Part shown: piece by piece, positions 35,859 through 44,129 of the stretch | Position numbering within the stretch: the first letter of the stretch is position 1 | Layout: every line of letters begins with the position of its first letter | NCBI RefSeq assembly: GCF_005747095.1 | Contig: NZ_SWLG01000014.1 | Span: 1 to 64,000 of the forward strand | Direction: 5' to 3' | DNA length: 64,000 nt | Source: Exobacillus caeni | GTDB lineage: Bacteria; Bacillota; Bacilli; Bacillales; Guptibacillaceae | Program-made: the position numbers and the translations under genes | Notes under the pieces: model-generated | What the model was told of the DNA's origin: nothing | The model's database searches: none | The model's input: the letters and a program-made list of their open reading frames with translations, nothing else

Positions 35859-36809
35859 TCACCTTCTTTCCTTGAGCCGTTCTTCTAGATATTGGAGTAC
35901 GGAATTTCTGTAGGATACAATCCCTTTATATTCAGCAATATGGGATGGGAGTTCTGCTAAAATGTTCGTAAACTGTTCCAGCCATTCCCTTTTCGAAGCA
36001 AGTTTTTTTAGAGGAAGAAGATGTGTATGAATGGTAAATAAAATGCCGTTGGTAAGGGGTAAACGAAATAACTTTTGAACCTCTACCCTTAAATGAACAA
36101 ATTCCCCGGCGTTTTCCTTCGTAACTTTCTTACGGTCCTGCCCCCATTCATCAAACGTTTCAATTGATGCGTCGAGACGATTCCCGGCCATCAGTGACCA
36201 GTTCTTCCTCCACCAGGGATCACCCGCCTCCATCTGCATGATAAATTTCAAAATACGCTCATCCAACTTTTCCTCATTGAATCCTGGAATAGGTTGATGT
36301 ATCTCTTTAAAGCTCATCCCTACGTTAAATGCCAGTGACCAATTTGCCGGAAAACACAGCTGGCCGGCGTCCAAAAACAGGTCTCCATCCCTCTGCATCA
36401 TAAAAATCATATCTTCCTGAACATGGCGTCCAATGAAATCTAAAGGCTCAAACGGGAGAGTCGTTTCATCTCCAAAGGTAAACGACTGCTCCTCTCTAAG
36501 CAGCTTATTAATAAACGTCCACTCGTTTCCATTTTTCCGAACCATAAACTTATCAGGATGATAGGTTGTGAGATGTTCTGAAACGAACTCTAAAATCTCC
36601 CACTGGCCCTGCAATGTGTGAGAGCGAGATTGATAACAGCGTTCCGGATATTTTGATAACAGCTTTCGTTTAAGGCCAATCTCTCTTAGATAACCTGATG
36701 TTACCTCTATACTGCATGCATGCTCCAGAGGAGTGGAGTTATTGGAATAACGATACATGTCCCCCTTGAATGGATAAGGAAAACGCCTCAGTTCATCAAC
36801 CTGCAACAT
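35859..36809 (-). CDS. Haem-dependent oxidative N-demethylase subunit (DUF3445)
   Basis: Soluble protein of 316 aa of the DUF3445 family, identified as the haem-containing catalytic subunit of dimethylamine monooxygenases. Family features include RSHTLQGQWEILEF, DGDLFLDAGQLCFPANW, the KEIHQPIPGF loop and WSLMAGNRLDAS. The expected reaction is dimethylamine + O2 to methylamine + formaldehyde. AAAGGTGAG precedes the ATG. It is first in a three-gene operon; the following two encode DmmA and the reductase. Confidence 0.82.
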   Translation of the reverse strand: MLQVDELRRFPYPFKGDMYRYSNNSTPLEHACSIEVTSGYLREIGLKRKLLSKYPERCYQSRSHTLQGQWEILEFVSEHLTTYHPDKFMVRKNGNEWTFINKLLREEQSFTFGDETTLPFEPLDFIGRHVQEDMIFMMQRDGDLFLDAGQLCFPANWSLAFNVGMSFKEIHQPIPGFNEEKLDERILKFIMQMEAGDPWWRKNWSLMAGNRLDASIETFDEWGQDRKKVTKENAGEFVHLRVEVQKLFRLPLTNGILFTIHTHLLPLKKLASKREWLEQFTNILAELPSHIAEYKGIVSYRNSVLQYLEERLKERR

Positions 36810-36892
36810 AGCCTCACCTTTTTCTGAATATTGTTATTTTTAATTTTTAAAGAAAAAAGCTTGATTTGTCTAAATTTACAAGTTGGGACACA

Positions 36893-36926
36893 AAAAAGCC
36901 TCTTCGATCCGTTCGAGGAGGCTTAT
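36893..36926 (-). terminator. Terminator of the mhqO-mhqD operon
   Basis: AAGCCTCTTCGATCC and its partner GTTCGAGGAGGCTT form a long stem; TTTTTT follows on the minus strand. It separates mhqD from the N-demethylase operon. Confidence 0.9.
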
Positions 36927-36933
36927 GTGTACC

Positions 36934-37545
36934 TTAACTTTTCGTAAAATGTTCTTTATACCAGGAAGTGGCTAAATCGATCTCTTCCCTTGTTAACTGA
37001 TGTCCGATATCGCTCCAGTGCTCTGTCACGCTGGCATTCGCATTTTGCAAAGCACTTACCAATTCACTTGTTTCAGAAGGTGGGATTAAAGGATCTTGCT
37101 TTCCTGCTGCAATAAACACCGGGATATCACTCAGATCAGGGAGCTCGATACCTCTCAAAGGCACCATTGCTTTAAATAAAATAGCTCCAGCAAGCGAATC
37201 CTTATAATGGTGCAAAAGGCTTCCTGCTATGTTGGCACCGTTCGAATAGCCTACAGCGACAACTTTATTGCGGTCAAACCCGTATTTCTCTGCAGCCTCA
37301 TTGATAAATTCGTGCAGCTCTTTTGTACGGAAGACCAGGTCCTCCTCATCAAACACACCTTCTGCTACACGGCGGAAGAAGCGGGGCATGCCGTTTTCTA
37401 CAATATTACCTCTTACACCGAGAGCAGAAGCATTCGGATCAATCATCTCTGCGACCGGAAGCAGGTCACGTTCATTGCCTCCAGTACCATGTAGCAGCAA
37501 CAGCACTGGCGCTTCTTTATTTCCTTCTTTAAAAATATGTTCCAT
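36934..37545 (-). CDS. mhqD: MhqD-like carboxylesterase/hydrolase
   Basis: Alpha/beta hydrolase of 203 aa of the phospholipase/carboxylesterase group. The oxyanion motif LLLLHGTGGNE, nucleophile GYSNGAN, Asp in GKQDPLIPP and His in DIGHQLT complete the triad. In Bacillus subtilis mhqD is part of the MhqR-controlled quinone and catechol stress operon with the dioxygenase mhqO. Here it follows mhqO by 21 nt with a GGGGGAGG ribosome site. Its physiological ester substrate is not known. Confidence 0.87.
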   Translation of the reverse strand: MEHIFKEGNKEAPVLLLLHGTGGNERDLLPVAEMIDPNASALGVRGNIVENGMPRFFRRVAEGVFDEEDLVFRTKELHEFINEAAEKYGFDRNKVVAVGYSNGANIAGSLLHHYKDSLAGAILFKAMVPLRGIELPDLSDIPVFIAAGKQDPLIPPSETSELVSALQNANASVTEHWSDIGHQLTREEIDLATSWYKEHFTKS

Positions 37546-37566
37546 TCTTTTACCTCCCCCCTTCGC

Positions 37567-38553
37567 TTAATTGCTTGTTTTTAAAGGCTTAAGCTTTGCT
37601 TCGATCTCTTCCCGCTGATCTTCAAAATACGGAGGCAAGGAAAGCCTTTCCCCTAAATGTTCAAAATCTTCATCGCCCTCAAAGCCCGGGCCGTCTGTCG
37701 CCAGCTCGAAAAGAATGCCATTCGGTTCTCTGAAATAAAGGGAACGGAAGTAATAACGCTCCACAAATCCTGAATTAGGAATACGCAGTTCTTTCATTAG
37801 CTGCGCCCATTTCCGAATTTCTTCTTCATCCTCTACTCTAAAAGCTACGTGGTGAACACCTCCACGGCCAAGCCTTTCCGGCGGGAGGTCGCTTCTTTCT
37901 TCGAGATGGACCTCTGCTCCTGTACCGCCTTCCCCGGTTTCAAAAACCCGAATATCCTTTTGCCCTTGCACACTTGAAGGATACTTCCGAGTTTCACGAA
38001 AGCCAAGGATTTCAGTGAGAACCTTTTCTGTTGGGTCAGCATTCGGCACAGTCAGGTGAACCGGTCCAAGGCCGTAAACAGCATTCTCTTCCGGGACCGG
38101 GCTCTTTTTCCATGGCTTCCCGCCTTCTGCTCCCTCATTGTTTTCATCAGAAACAAGAATCATTCTCTGGCCTTCAAAATCCTCGAACGCTAACGTTGCA
38201 CGGCCGCTTTGACTGGATATTTCTTCATGTTGTACGTTTTCCTCCTCAAAACGCTTTTTCCAGTAGTTTAACGATTCATCATCTGGAACCCTCAGCGATG
38301 TTCCGGAAATGCTGTTGTTCCCCCTTTGGTTACGCCCGGCATTCGGAATTTCAAAGAACGTCAAGTCGGTACCCGGGTTGCCTCTTTCATCTGCATAAAA
38401 CAAATGATAGACCGAAGTATCATCCTGGTTGATCGATTTTTTTACAAGCCTCATCCCAAGTGTTTCTGTATAAAATTGAAAATTTCGTTTTGCATCTGCT
38501 GTCAGCGCTGATACGTGATGAATTCCTTTTAACGGCTTTAGATTACGTTCCAT
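37567..38553 (-). CDS. mhqO: MhqO-type ring-cleaving dioxygenase (VOC superfamily)
   Basis: Extradiol-type dioxygenase of 328 aa made of two VOC (glyoxalase-like) units. Metal ligands are expected in GIHHVSALT near the start, GPVHLTVPN mid-protein, GVHHVAFRVED, and the Glu of FREPNGILFELATD. It should open hydroquinone or catechol adducts. The frame extends to 38619, but AAGGTG lies 8-10 nt before the ATG at 38553 and gives the usual N-terminus. The promoter carries an MhqR operator; the nitroreductase gene mhqN is absent here. Confidence 0.9.
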   Translation of the reverse strand: MERNLKPLKGIHHVSALTADAKRNFQFYTETLGMRLVKKSINQDDTSVYHLFYADERGNPGTDLTFFEIPNAGRNQRGNNSISGTSLRVPDDESLNYWKKRFEEENVQHEEISSQSGRATLAFEDFEGQRMILVSDENNEGAEGGKPWKKSPVPEENAVYGLGPVHLTVPNADPTEKVLTEILGFRETRKYPSSVQGQKDIRVFETGEGGTGAEVHLEERSDLPPERLGRGGVHHVAFRVEDEEEIRKWAQLMKELRIPNSGFVERYYFRSLYFREPNGILFELATDGPGFEGDEDFEHLGERLSLPPYFEDQREEIEAKLKPLKTSN

Positions 38554-38637
38554 TTTTCCACACCTTCCATAGCATGATAATTTTTTTATTTTTCCAAGTA
38601 TCCCTCTGAAAGATTCCAACTTTTATTCCCTACTCAA

Positions 38638-38670
38638 ATCATATCCGATAAATATCTCGAATTCAAGATA
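38638..38670 (-). promoter_or_regulatory. mhqO promoter with MhqR operator
   Basis: On the minus strand TTGAAT (38661-38666), 17 nt, TATGAT (38638-38643) form a sigma-A promoter. The palindrome TATCTCGAATTCAAGATA (38653-38670), equal on the other strand to TATCTTGAATTCGAGATA, overlaps the -35 and matches the MhqR operator reported in Bacillus subtilis. Repression relieved by quinones is expected. Confidence 0.85.
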
Positions 38671-38764
38671 TATGACTTGAAGATATTATGATTATATTTT
38701 ACCCCGCTTAAAATGGGTTTCGTTTTAGCACCTTTTGGCCAATCTATAAAGCTCTTTCGTATTA

Positions 38765-38793
38765 TTGACGAAAGCCAGTTGCTTTTCTATACT
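38765..38793 (+). promoter_or_regulatory. Sigma-A promoter of the DUF3900 gene
   Basis: TTGACG (38765-38770), a 17-nt spacer, TATACT (38788-38793), about 28 nt before the ribosome site. Confidence 0.7.
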
Positions 38794-38827
38794 GAAAAAA
38801 TGAACCGAAAGAGACAGGTGGTCAAAA

Positions 38828-39895
38828 ATGGAGTTTAACATAAATTATTTATCCTTTTATCTGATCCAGGTAGAAGGTACAGGGGAAGATCAAAATAAGC
38901 AGTTTAAGCATTTTCAGACACTCAATCATGCAGACTATGAAAGCAGTCCGTTAAAGACATTCCTTGATGGGGAATTCGCAAAGATTACGAAAAGAAAAGT
39001 GGAACGCCATTCTAAGTCGGAAGGTGCCCCGACTAAAATCGGCCGTTTCATTGTGGAGCCCGGCCATGAACTGACGTCAAACCCGAACTATAACCTGTTC
39101 CATAAGACCCGGTTCGCCGGCTCTCCAGATGAATTCAGAAGTGCTGCAGAACAGATCGTCAGGATGTATATGGATACAAGCGCCATCCGTGGCGGGGCTC
39201 TCCTTGTCGCAACCGCAAAGCTAACCAAATTCTTTGATGATCCGTTCTTATTTATCGTAAAGTGTGATTTCGAACCTAAGGTCGCTAGCATTACTGACGA
39301 ATCAACATTGATTCACAATGTAGAAATGGCGATCACAACGAAAAACATGAAGTCGATCCAATATCCGTATATGCCTGAAGAAGGCATGGTCGATAACGCG
39401 GAGATCAAGATTCACCAGGCTTCCCATGCCCGCTATTTCGAAGACTTCTTAAAGTTTATCGAATACGAGCAATCGATGCCTGAGATTGTAAAAACACAGA
39501 CGATGGGGATGGTCCAGAGCCATATCCAGGAAACGTTTCCGGAAGAAAGCGAGGAGAAAAGAGAGTTTGAAGAGGCAATCGAAGAATGGGCGATCACGCC
39601 AAAACGAGAAATTCAGGAACGCCTATCAACTGAGCAGGTCGTCGAAGCAACCTCCCACATCGTTGAACAGTCCCCGGAGGTTGAGCTGAAACTAAAGCTC
39701 GATCACATCTCGGTCAAATCGTTGCTTGCCGATTTCGGCGACACGGTGCATCTAGCAAAAGTAAACGGACGCTATGTTCTCCTTATCGAAGCTGAAACAG
39801 TCAACTTTGAAAAAGGATTTTCTCCGATCGAATTTTACAAACCGGATGACCTTCATCAAGTGATCGACAGGATAAGCAAAAAGGGACAGGCTTAA
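38828..39895 (+). CDS. DUF3900 domain protein, function unknown
   Basis: Soluble protein of 355 aa without signal peptide. The N-terminal INYLSFYLIQVEGTGED and the middle KTRFAGSPDEFRSAAEQIV fit the DUF3900 family of Bacilli; the overall fold (nucleoid-associated NdpA-like architecture) is a loose impression only. The gene is monocistronic, with a sigma-A promoter upstream and a strong terminator downstream. No biochemical role is known. Confidence 0.75.
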   Translation: MEFNINYLSFYLIQVEGTGEDQNKQFKHFQTLNHADYESSPLKTFLDGEFAKITKRKVERHSKSEGAPTKIGRFIVEPGHELTSNPNYNLFHKTRFAGSPDEFRSAAEQIVRMYMDTSAIRGGALLVATAKLTKFFDDPFLFIVKCDFEPKVASITDESTLIHNVEMAITTKNMKSIQYPYMPEEGMVDNAEIKIHQASHARYFEDFLKFIEYEQSMPEIVKTQTMGMVQSHIQETFPEESEEKREFEEAIEEWAITPKREIQERLSTEQVVEATSHIVEQSPEVELKLKLDHISVKSLLADFGDTVHLAKVNGRYVLLIEAETVNFEKGFSPIEFYKPDDLHQVIDRISKKGQA

Positions 39896-39898
39896 ATC

Positions 39899-39944
39899 AA
39901 GAAAGACAGTGAGCAACGGTAAGTTTGCTCACTGTCTTTCTTTT
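39899..39944. terminator. Bidirectional terminator between DUF3900 and mnmH genes
   Basis: AGAAAGACAGTGAGCAA pairs with TTTGCTCACTGTCTTTCT around a short loop, then TTTT. The mnmH stop codon lies inside the right arm. Confidence 0.92.
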
Positions 39945-41014
39945 ACATTACTAAAGACTGCCTGCTTTGACACTATATCATCGATGGTCTTTTTAATCAC
40001 AAGTAAAACATCATCTTCCTGGTCCATCTGGATATCGATAACCTCGGAATGATACCTCTGTGCTGCATGATCATAACGTGGATCATAATAGTGAACGAGA
40101 AGGTCTTTTATAACCTTCCAATAATCGTCTTTTTCAAAGTTTTCGATAACGTCTGCCCGTACATCATCAGGCAGCTGTTTAAGAACTCTCTGGAGCCCTC
40201 CCCTCAACTCCTCAGCATGCTCTTCAGGTTTATAGATCTGGCAAATAAAATCTACCCTGCTTGTCAAAGCATCATGCATTCGAATCCTTGTACCTTCTTC
40301 TTTTCCTTTTAGTATCCATTTGGGAACAAACAAATTTCCTATTTTCTTGCTCTCTGACTCGATGATGTAGTACTCAGCGTCTTTCAACTCTTCAAGACGT
40401 TGATAAAGAAGGCTTTCAAATTCTTTCTGTGAGCGCTGCTTTAAACCAACGTGCCCGAACAAAGAACCGCGATGCCCGGCCATACCTTCCAGATCGATCA
40501 CCGGATACCCTTCCAGCTGGAGGCGCTCAAGAAATTCTGTCTTTCTTGTACCAGTATGGCCTTCAAGAACGATAAAAGGCTTGTCCTGCTGCTTAAACCT
40601 TTCAAGCTCAACGACAACATGCTGGCGATACGCCCGTATTCCGCCCTCGAGCTGCTTACAGTCCAATCCCATCATCGTCATAACAGAGGCAATGCTCTTG
40701 CTTCTCATTCCGCCTCTTGCACAATAGATCAGTACAGGCTTTTGCTCTTGTTCCTGCAGCTCCCTCAATTTCTGATAGAAACCGGAAAGCTTAGGAGAAA
40801 CCAGTTCTATACCGAGCTGTTTGGCATCATCCTGGCCAATCTGTTTATACATGGTCCCTACCCTGGCACGTTCTTCATTGGAAAAGATCGGCACATTTAC
40901 CGCTTCCGGCAAATGGAATTCTTCATATTCTTTTGGAGAACGAACATCAATAATATGAAAGTCATGAGTACTTATATTTTCAACTTTTGCCACTTTAATA
41001 GATTGGATATCCAA
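39929..41014 (-). CDS. mnmH: tRNA 2-selenouridine synthase MnmH
   Basis: Enzyme of 361 aa that replaces sulfur by selenium in 2-thiouridine at the wobble position of some tRNAs, through geranylated intermediates. The N-terminal rhodanese domain has the catalytic Cys in IYCARGGMRS; the second half contains a P-loop (GHTGTRKT, unusually with Arg before Lys-Thr) and GMAGHRGSLFGHVG. Start is TTG with AAAGGA 9 nt upstream. No selD is in the window, so selenophosphate supply must be encoded elsewhere. Confidence 0.9.
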   Translation of the reverse strand: MDIQSIKVAKVENISTHDFHIIDVRSPKEYEEFHLPEAVNVPIFSNEERARVGTMYKQIGQDDAKQLGIELVSPKLSGFYQKLRELQEQEQKPVLIYCARGGMRSKSIASVMTMMGLDCKQLEGGIRAYRQHVVVELERFKQQDKPFIVLEGHTGTRKTEFLERLQLEGYPVIDLEGMAGHRGSLFGHVGLKQRSQKEFESLLYQRLEELKDAEYYIIESESKKIGNLFVPKWILKGKEEGTRIRMHDALTSRVDFICQIYKPEEHAEELRGGLQRVLKQLPDDVRADVIENFEKDDYWKVIKDLLVHYYDPRYDHAAQRYHSEVIDIQMDQEDDVLLVIKKTIDDIVSKQAVFSNVKERQ

Positions 41015-41083
41015 GTTGCTTCATCCTTTATATTTATAAAATAAACCCAATAAGAAATTCTGTTGATAACTACTATTTTAACA

Positions 41084-41500
41084 TTAAAAGCTTCCTTTAA
41101 CTGGTTCTGATAACTTCTCATCCCCGGAGGCTTTTCTATTAGTTGTTTTTTCCTTTTTTACTCCCTGCCATACCAATACTGCACCTGCCACAACAAGAAC
41201 GGGTTCCAACCAGTTAGCCTCCGGTCCGTTTGTAATACGATGAAGCTGGAAAACCCAGTGAAAAACGACAATGTCAAAACTTAGAAAAAGTCCGGTAGCG
41301 ACGGTAAAACCATGAAAAAAGGAAGCCGAAAATATCCTTTTAAAAAGCACCATTAAGATTAATAGCACACATATGCCAAACACCACCGCTCCGATTCGCT
41401 CCATCTGGGTCTCGGCCTTTAATCCGAACGCAAAAGCATCAATAACATGGAAAAAGAAGTCAGTTACAAAAAACGCGAACACAGCTCCAAGCAGCTTCAT
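41084..41500 (-). CDS. DUF2243-type membrane protein
   Basis: Membrane protein of 138 aa with four hydrophobic segments (residues 3-22, 35-52, 60-84, 98-113) and a basic, hydrophilic C-terminus. The FDIVVFHWVFQLHRI segment with paired His residues resembles DUF2243 proteins. Function unknown. AAGGAGG lies before the ATG. It lies ~70 nt upstream of mnmH in the same direction. Confidence 0.68.
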   Translation of the reverse strand: MKLLGAVFAFFVTDFFFHVIDAFAFGLKAETQMERIGAVVFGICVLLILMVLFKRIFSASFFHGFTVATGLFLSFDIVVFHWVFQLHRITNGPEANWLEPVLVVAGAVLVWQGVKKEKTTNRKASGDEKLSEPVKGSF

Positions 41501-41526
41501 TACATCCTCCTTAAAAAGTCTTTTAT

Positions 41527-42173
41527 AAGGTTTCTAAAAGATTGTTGGTTTTGCGCAAAAGAGATAAACTGCGACATAGCAAACTGCTGACCGCTACGGA
41601 AATACACTACGCTTTCCGCGGGCTCGCGCTGAGCCTCCTCGATCGCAAAGATCGCCTGTCTGGTTACGGCTCACAGAGACTAGTGGATTTCCCTCACCTC
41701 CTTGCGATAAGGCAACATCGACTCTCTTTCGTTCGCCGTGTTTTCTTTATCTCCATACGAGTCAGTCTAATCCATACGTCCCTGGGCGTTCGCCTCCACC
41801 TTTCTACACTGCGGGGTCTCAACGTCTTCGCTGTCCCACAGGATAAGAAAGGCTACGGCAGCAAGACATCGCACGAAGAAAATATGATGTTCATTTTCGA
41901 GGAGTCTACGTGATTTCCTTCGCTAAGATTTGCTTTGTAGTTTTCATTCAAGGATTAACTATCAAACACTTCAGTTGATTGGAGCAGAGGGCAGTCGACT
42001 CCTGCGGGAAAAGCAACAGCTGAAGATCCCGCAGGAAGCGTTCTTTGCTGACGAGGAAGCTGAAGCGTTGCCCGCGGAAAGCGAACTGCCCGGAGTGGAA
42101 ATCAATGCTGCAATTACGGCGCAGTTCATCTCAAATGTGAAGCTTATAAAGGAATAAGTATGCGAAAAGAGCC
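41527..42173. repeat. MITE-like dispersed repeat, copy 2 (647 bp, inverted relative to copy 1)
   Basis: Fills the 730-nt gap between the DUF2243 gene and the next gene. Outer arms match copy 1 (GCGCAAAAGAGATAAACTGC at the left, TCTCAAATGTGAAGCTTAT at the right). The internal GC-rich blocks appear in the opposite order and strand, so the copy is inserted in reverse. About 180 bp at 41641-41820 have no counterpart in copy 1. No convincing gene lies inside. Confidence 0.85.
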
Positions 42174-42175
42174 AT

Positions 42176-42210
42176 ATAAAAAGAACCACCCAATTTACTG
42201 GATGGTTTCG
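42176..42210 (-). terminator. Terminator downstream of the 42.2-42.7 kb gene
   Basis: AACCACCCA (42184-42192) pairs with TGGATGGTT (42199-42207) via one G-T pair; on the minus strand CTTTTTAT follows. Confidence 0.75.
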
Positions 42211-42232
42211 GTACTTTGAGAAATAACCCCCA

Positions 42233-42700
42233 CTAAGCCCTTCTAAAACCTTCTTCTTCAAGATACTCTGTTGCTTCACCGTATGTTGTAAATGTCCCGT
42301 CCAGGTTTAGTCCTGCATAAACGTTCCACAGGTCTTCTTCCTTAACTAACATTAGCGAATGGTTTTCAGCATTTACCCATCGCTCTTCGGTAAAGTCTGT
42401 TTCAACCGATTTTTCATCAGCATCTGATGCCATTGACTCAATTGCTAGCTCAATAATCCGATGCAGCCTTCTTTCTGAAAAATCGCGAATATTAACCATG
42501 CCTCTCTCATCGGTTTTGTAACTGCCGATCAATTCAGCGTATACAAACCCATTTCCATTCGGATGCAAATGGTAGACCACATTCTTCTTGTCTATCGCAC
42601 TATCTTCGTAATGAAAATTAACTCGTCCAAGGGATACATCTTTCCGTTTCAATTCAGGAAACGATTCTATAACTGCAAGCTTTTCTTCAAATGTAAGCAT
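42233..42700 (-). CDS. Conserved hypothetical cytoplasmic protein
   Basis: Soluble acidic protein of 155 aa (begins MLTFEEKLAVIESFPELKRK). It contains alternating beta and helical segments and no recognised motif. GGAGGAATT directly precedes the ATG, and a terminator follows, so it looks like a genuine monocistronic gene. I cannot assign a family. Confidence 0.7.
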   Translation of the reverse strand: MLTFEEKLAVIESFPELKRKDVSLGRVNFHYEDSAIDKKNVVYHLHPNGNGFVYAELIGSYKTDERGMVNIRDFSERRLHRIIELAIESMASDADEKSVETDFTEERWVNAENHSLMLVKEEDLWNVYAGLNLDGTFTTYGEATEYLEEEGFRRA

Positions 42701-42818
42701 AATTCCTCCAGTATTTAATCATGTTTTTCAATTCATTATACCACTTGCTGTAAAGACAACCAAACAGGGAAAGTTTATACTGTATGTATAGAGTCATTTA
42801 AGAGGAAGGTGAGCAAAA

Positions 42819-43235
42819 ATGAACAAATCGCTGGATCATATTGGGGTCGCAGTCCGTGATTTAGAAGAAAGCATCTCTTTTTATACTGATATATTAGGCG
42901 CTGATCTTATTGACCGCTATAGGAGTGAGGCTAAAGGAGTCGAAAGTGAAATTGCGGTCATGGAAGTGAACGGGAATAGAACCGAGTTACTCTCTCCTAC
43001 TAACAATACGACTTCTCCCATCGCCCGCTTTATCAAGCAAAAGGGAAAGGGTGTCCATCATATCGCTTACCGGGTCAGAGATCTTGATAAAGCTTTACAA
43101 GAATTGGAATTAAAGGGAATAAGAGTAATGAAAGAGACTCTTCGTGTGAACAAGCATGGGAGAAGGTTAATCTATTTGAACCCTGCAGACACAGGAGGCG
43201 CAATCATCGAGTATTGTGACTATCCCAATCAATAA
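42819..43235 (+). CDS. mce: Methylmalonyl-CoA epimerase-like VOC protein
   Basis: Protein of 138 aa with the paired VOC fold. Metal ligands appear in LDHIGVAVRDL (His), NRTELLSP (Glu), GVHHIAYRV (His) and GAIIEYCDY (Glu), the pattern of methylmalonyl-CoA epimerases, which interconvert the R and S isomers in propionate metabolism. GGAAGGTGAG lies before the ATG. No mutase gene is near, so lactoylglutathione-lyase-like function cannot be excluded. A hydrolase gene follows in the same direction. Confidence 0.82.
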   Translation: MNKSLDHIGVAVRDLEESISFYTDILGADLIDRYRSEAKGVESEIAVMEVNGNRTELLSPTNNTTSPIARFIKQKGKGVHHIAYRVRDLDKALQELELKGIRVMKETLRVNKHGRRLIYLNPADTGGAIIEYCDYPNQ

Positions 43236-43273
43236 CGTTAATAAACAATATCTTCATATAAGAGGTGAAAACG

Positions 43274-44077
43274 ATGGAAAAGATTTTTTATGGGGAAAAT
43301 GAAAACCAATTTGGGGAACTTCGTCTCCCTGAGGGAAAAGGGCCTCATCCCGTCGCGGTCGTTATTCATGGAGGGTTTTGGAAGGCTCACTTTGGGCTTG
43401 ATCTGATGACAGATATGGCCGAAGACTTAACTGCAAATGGATTTGCCACATGGAATATCGAATATCGGCGGGTTGGACAAGAAGGCGGAGCATGGCCCGG
43501 TACGTTAACGGATGTGGCACTTGCCACCGATTATGTTTCTACTCTGGCAGACACCTATCCGCTTGATCTTACCAGAGTGATCACGATCGGACACTCTGCC
43601 GGTGGCCATCTTGCGTTATGGCTTGCAGGACGCCACCGTATACCAGATAAGAGTGAATTACATATTACCAATAATCCTCTTCCTATTTCGGCTGTTGTTA
43701 GTTTAGCAGGTGTCAGCGATCTCGATATGATGTATGGTGTACACCACTTCAGAGATAAATTGTTTTCCCTGGATCCAAATAATCCGACAGCTGAATTGTT
43801 AAAGGGGAGCCCCGAAGAACATCCAGAACGTTATAAGGAGGCTTCCCCTATCGAATTGCTGCCTTTAGGAGTACAGCAGGTTCTCGTCCACGGTGCCCTT
43901 GATATCAATGTCCCGATAGGTATAAGCGACCACTATCACCGCGAGGCGCAAGAAGCCGGCGACTTTGTGAAATTAGTTGAGTTGCCAGATGCTGAGCATT
44001 TTATGATTATCGATACTTCTACTGAAGCATGGGCAGCTGTTCGGGAAGAAATGCTTTTATTAATCAACAAAGGCTAG
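43274..44077 (+). CDS. Alpha/beta hydrolase (BD-FAE/esterase-lipase type)
   Basis: Cytoplasmic hydrolase of 267 aa. It has the oxyanion motif VVIHGGFWKA, the nucleophile in TIGHSAGGHLALW, the Asp in VHGALDINVPI and the His in LPDAEHFMI. This fits the HGG-type esterase/kynurenine formamidase-like group. A GTG at 43265 is within the AGAGGTG ribosome site, so the ATG at 43274 is taken. It lies 38 nt after the epimerase gene and is probably co-transcribed. Confidence 0.85.
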   Translation: MEKIFYGENENQFGELRLPEGKGPHPVAVVIHGGFWKAHFGLDLMTDMAEDLTANGFATWNIEYRRVGQEGGAWPGTLTDVALATDYVSTLADTYPLDLTRVITIGHSAGGHLALWLAGRHRIPDKSELHITNNPLPISAVVSLAGVSDLDMMYGVHHFRDKLFSLDPNNPTAELLKGSPEEHPERYKEASPIELLPLGVQQVLVHGALDINVPIGISDHYHREAQEAGDFVKLVELPDAEHFMIIDTSTEAWAAVREEMLLLINKG

Positions 44078-44082
44078 TCGTC

Positions 44083-44122
44083 TATAAAAAAGTTCCAGTA
44101 TCATTGTCTGGAACTTTTTTCA
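44083..44122. terminator. Bidirectional terminator
   Basis: AAAAAAGTTCCAG (44086-44098) pairs perfectly with CTGGAACTTTTTT (44108-44120). It separates two convergent genes. Confidence 0.92.
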
Positions 44123-44129
44123 ATATTTG

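Noticed and set aside
41930-42157. 75-codon open frame inside repeat copy 2 (and related frames in copy 1)
   Set aside because: Encoded by the repeated non-coding blocks; similar frames arise on both strands of both copies.
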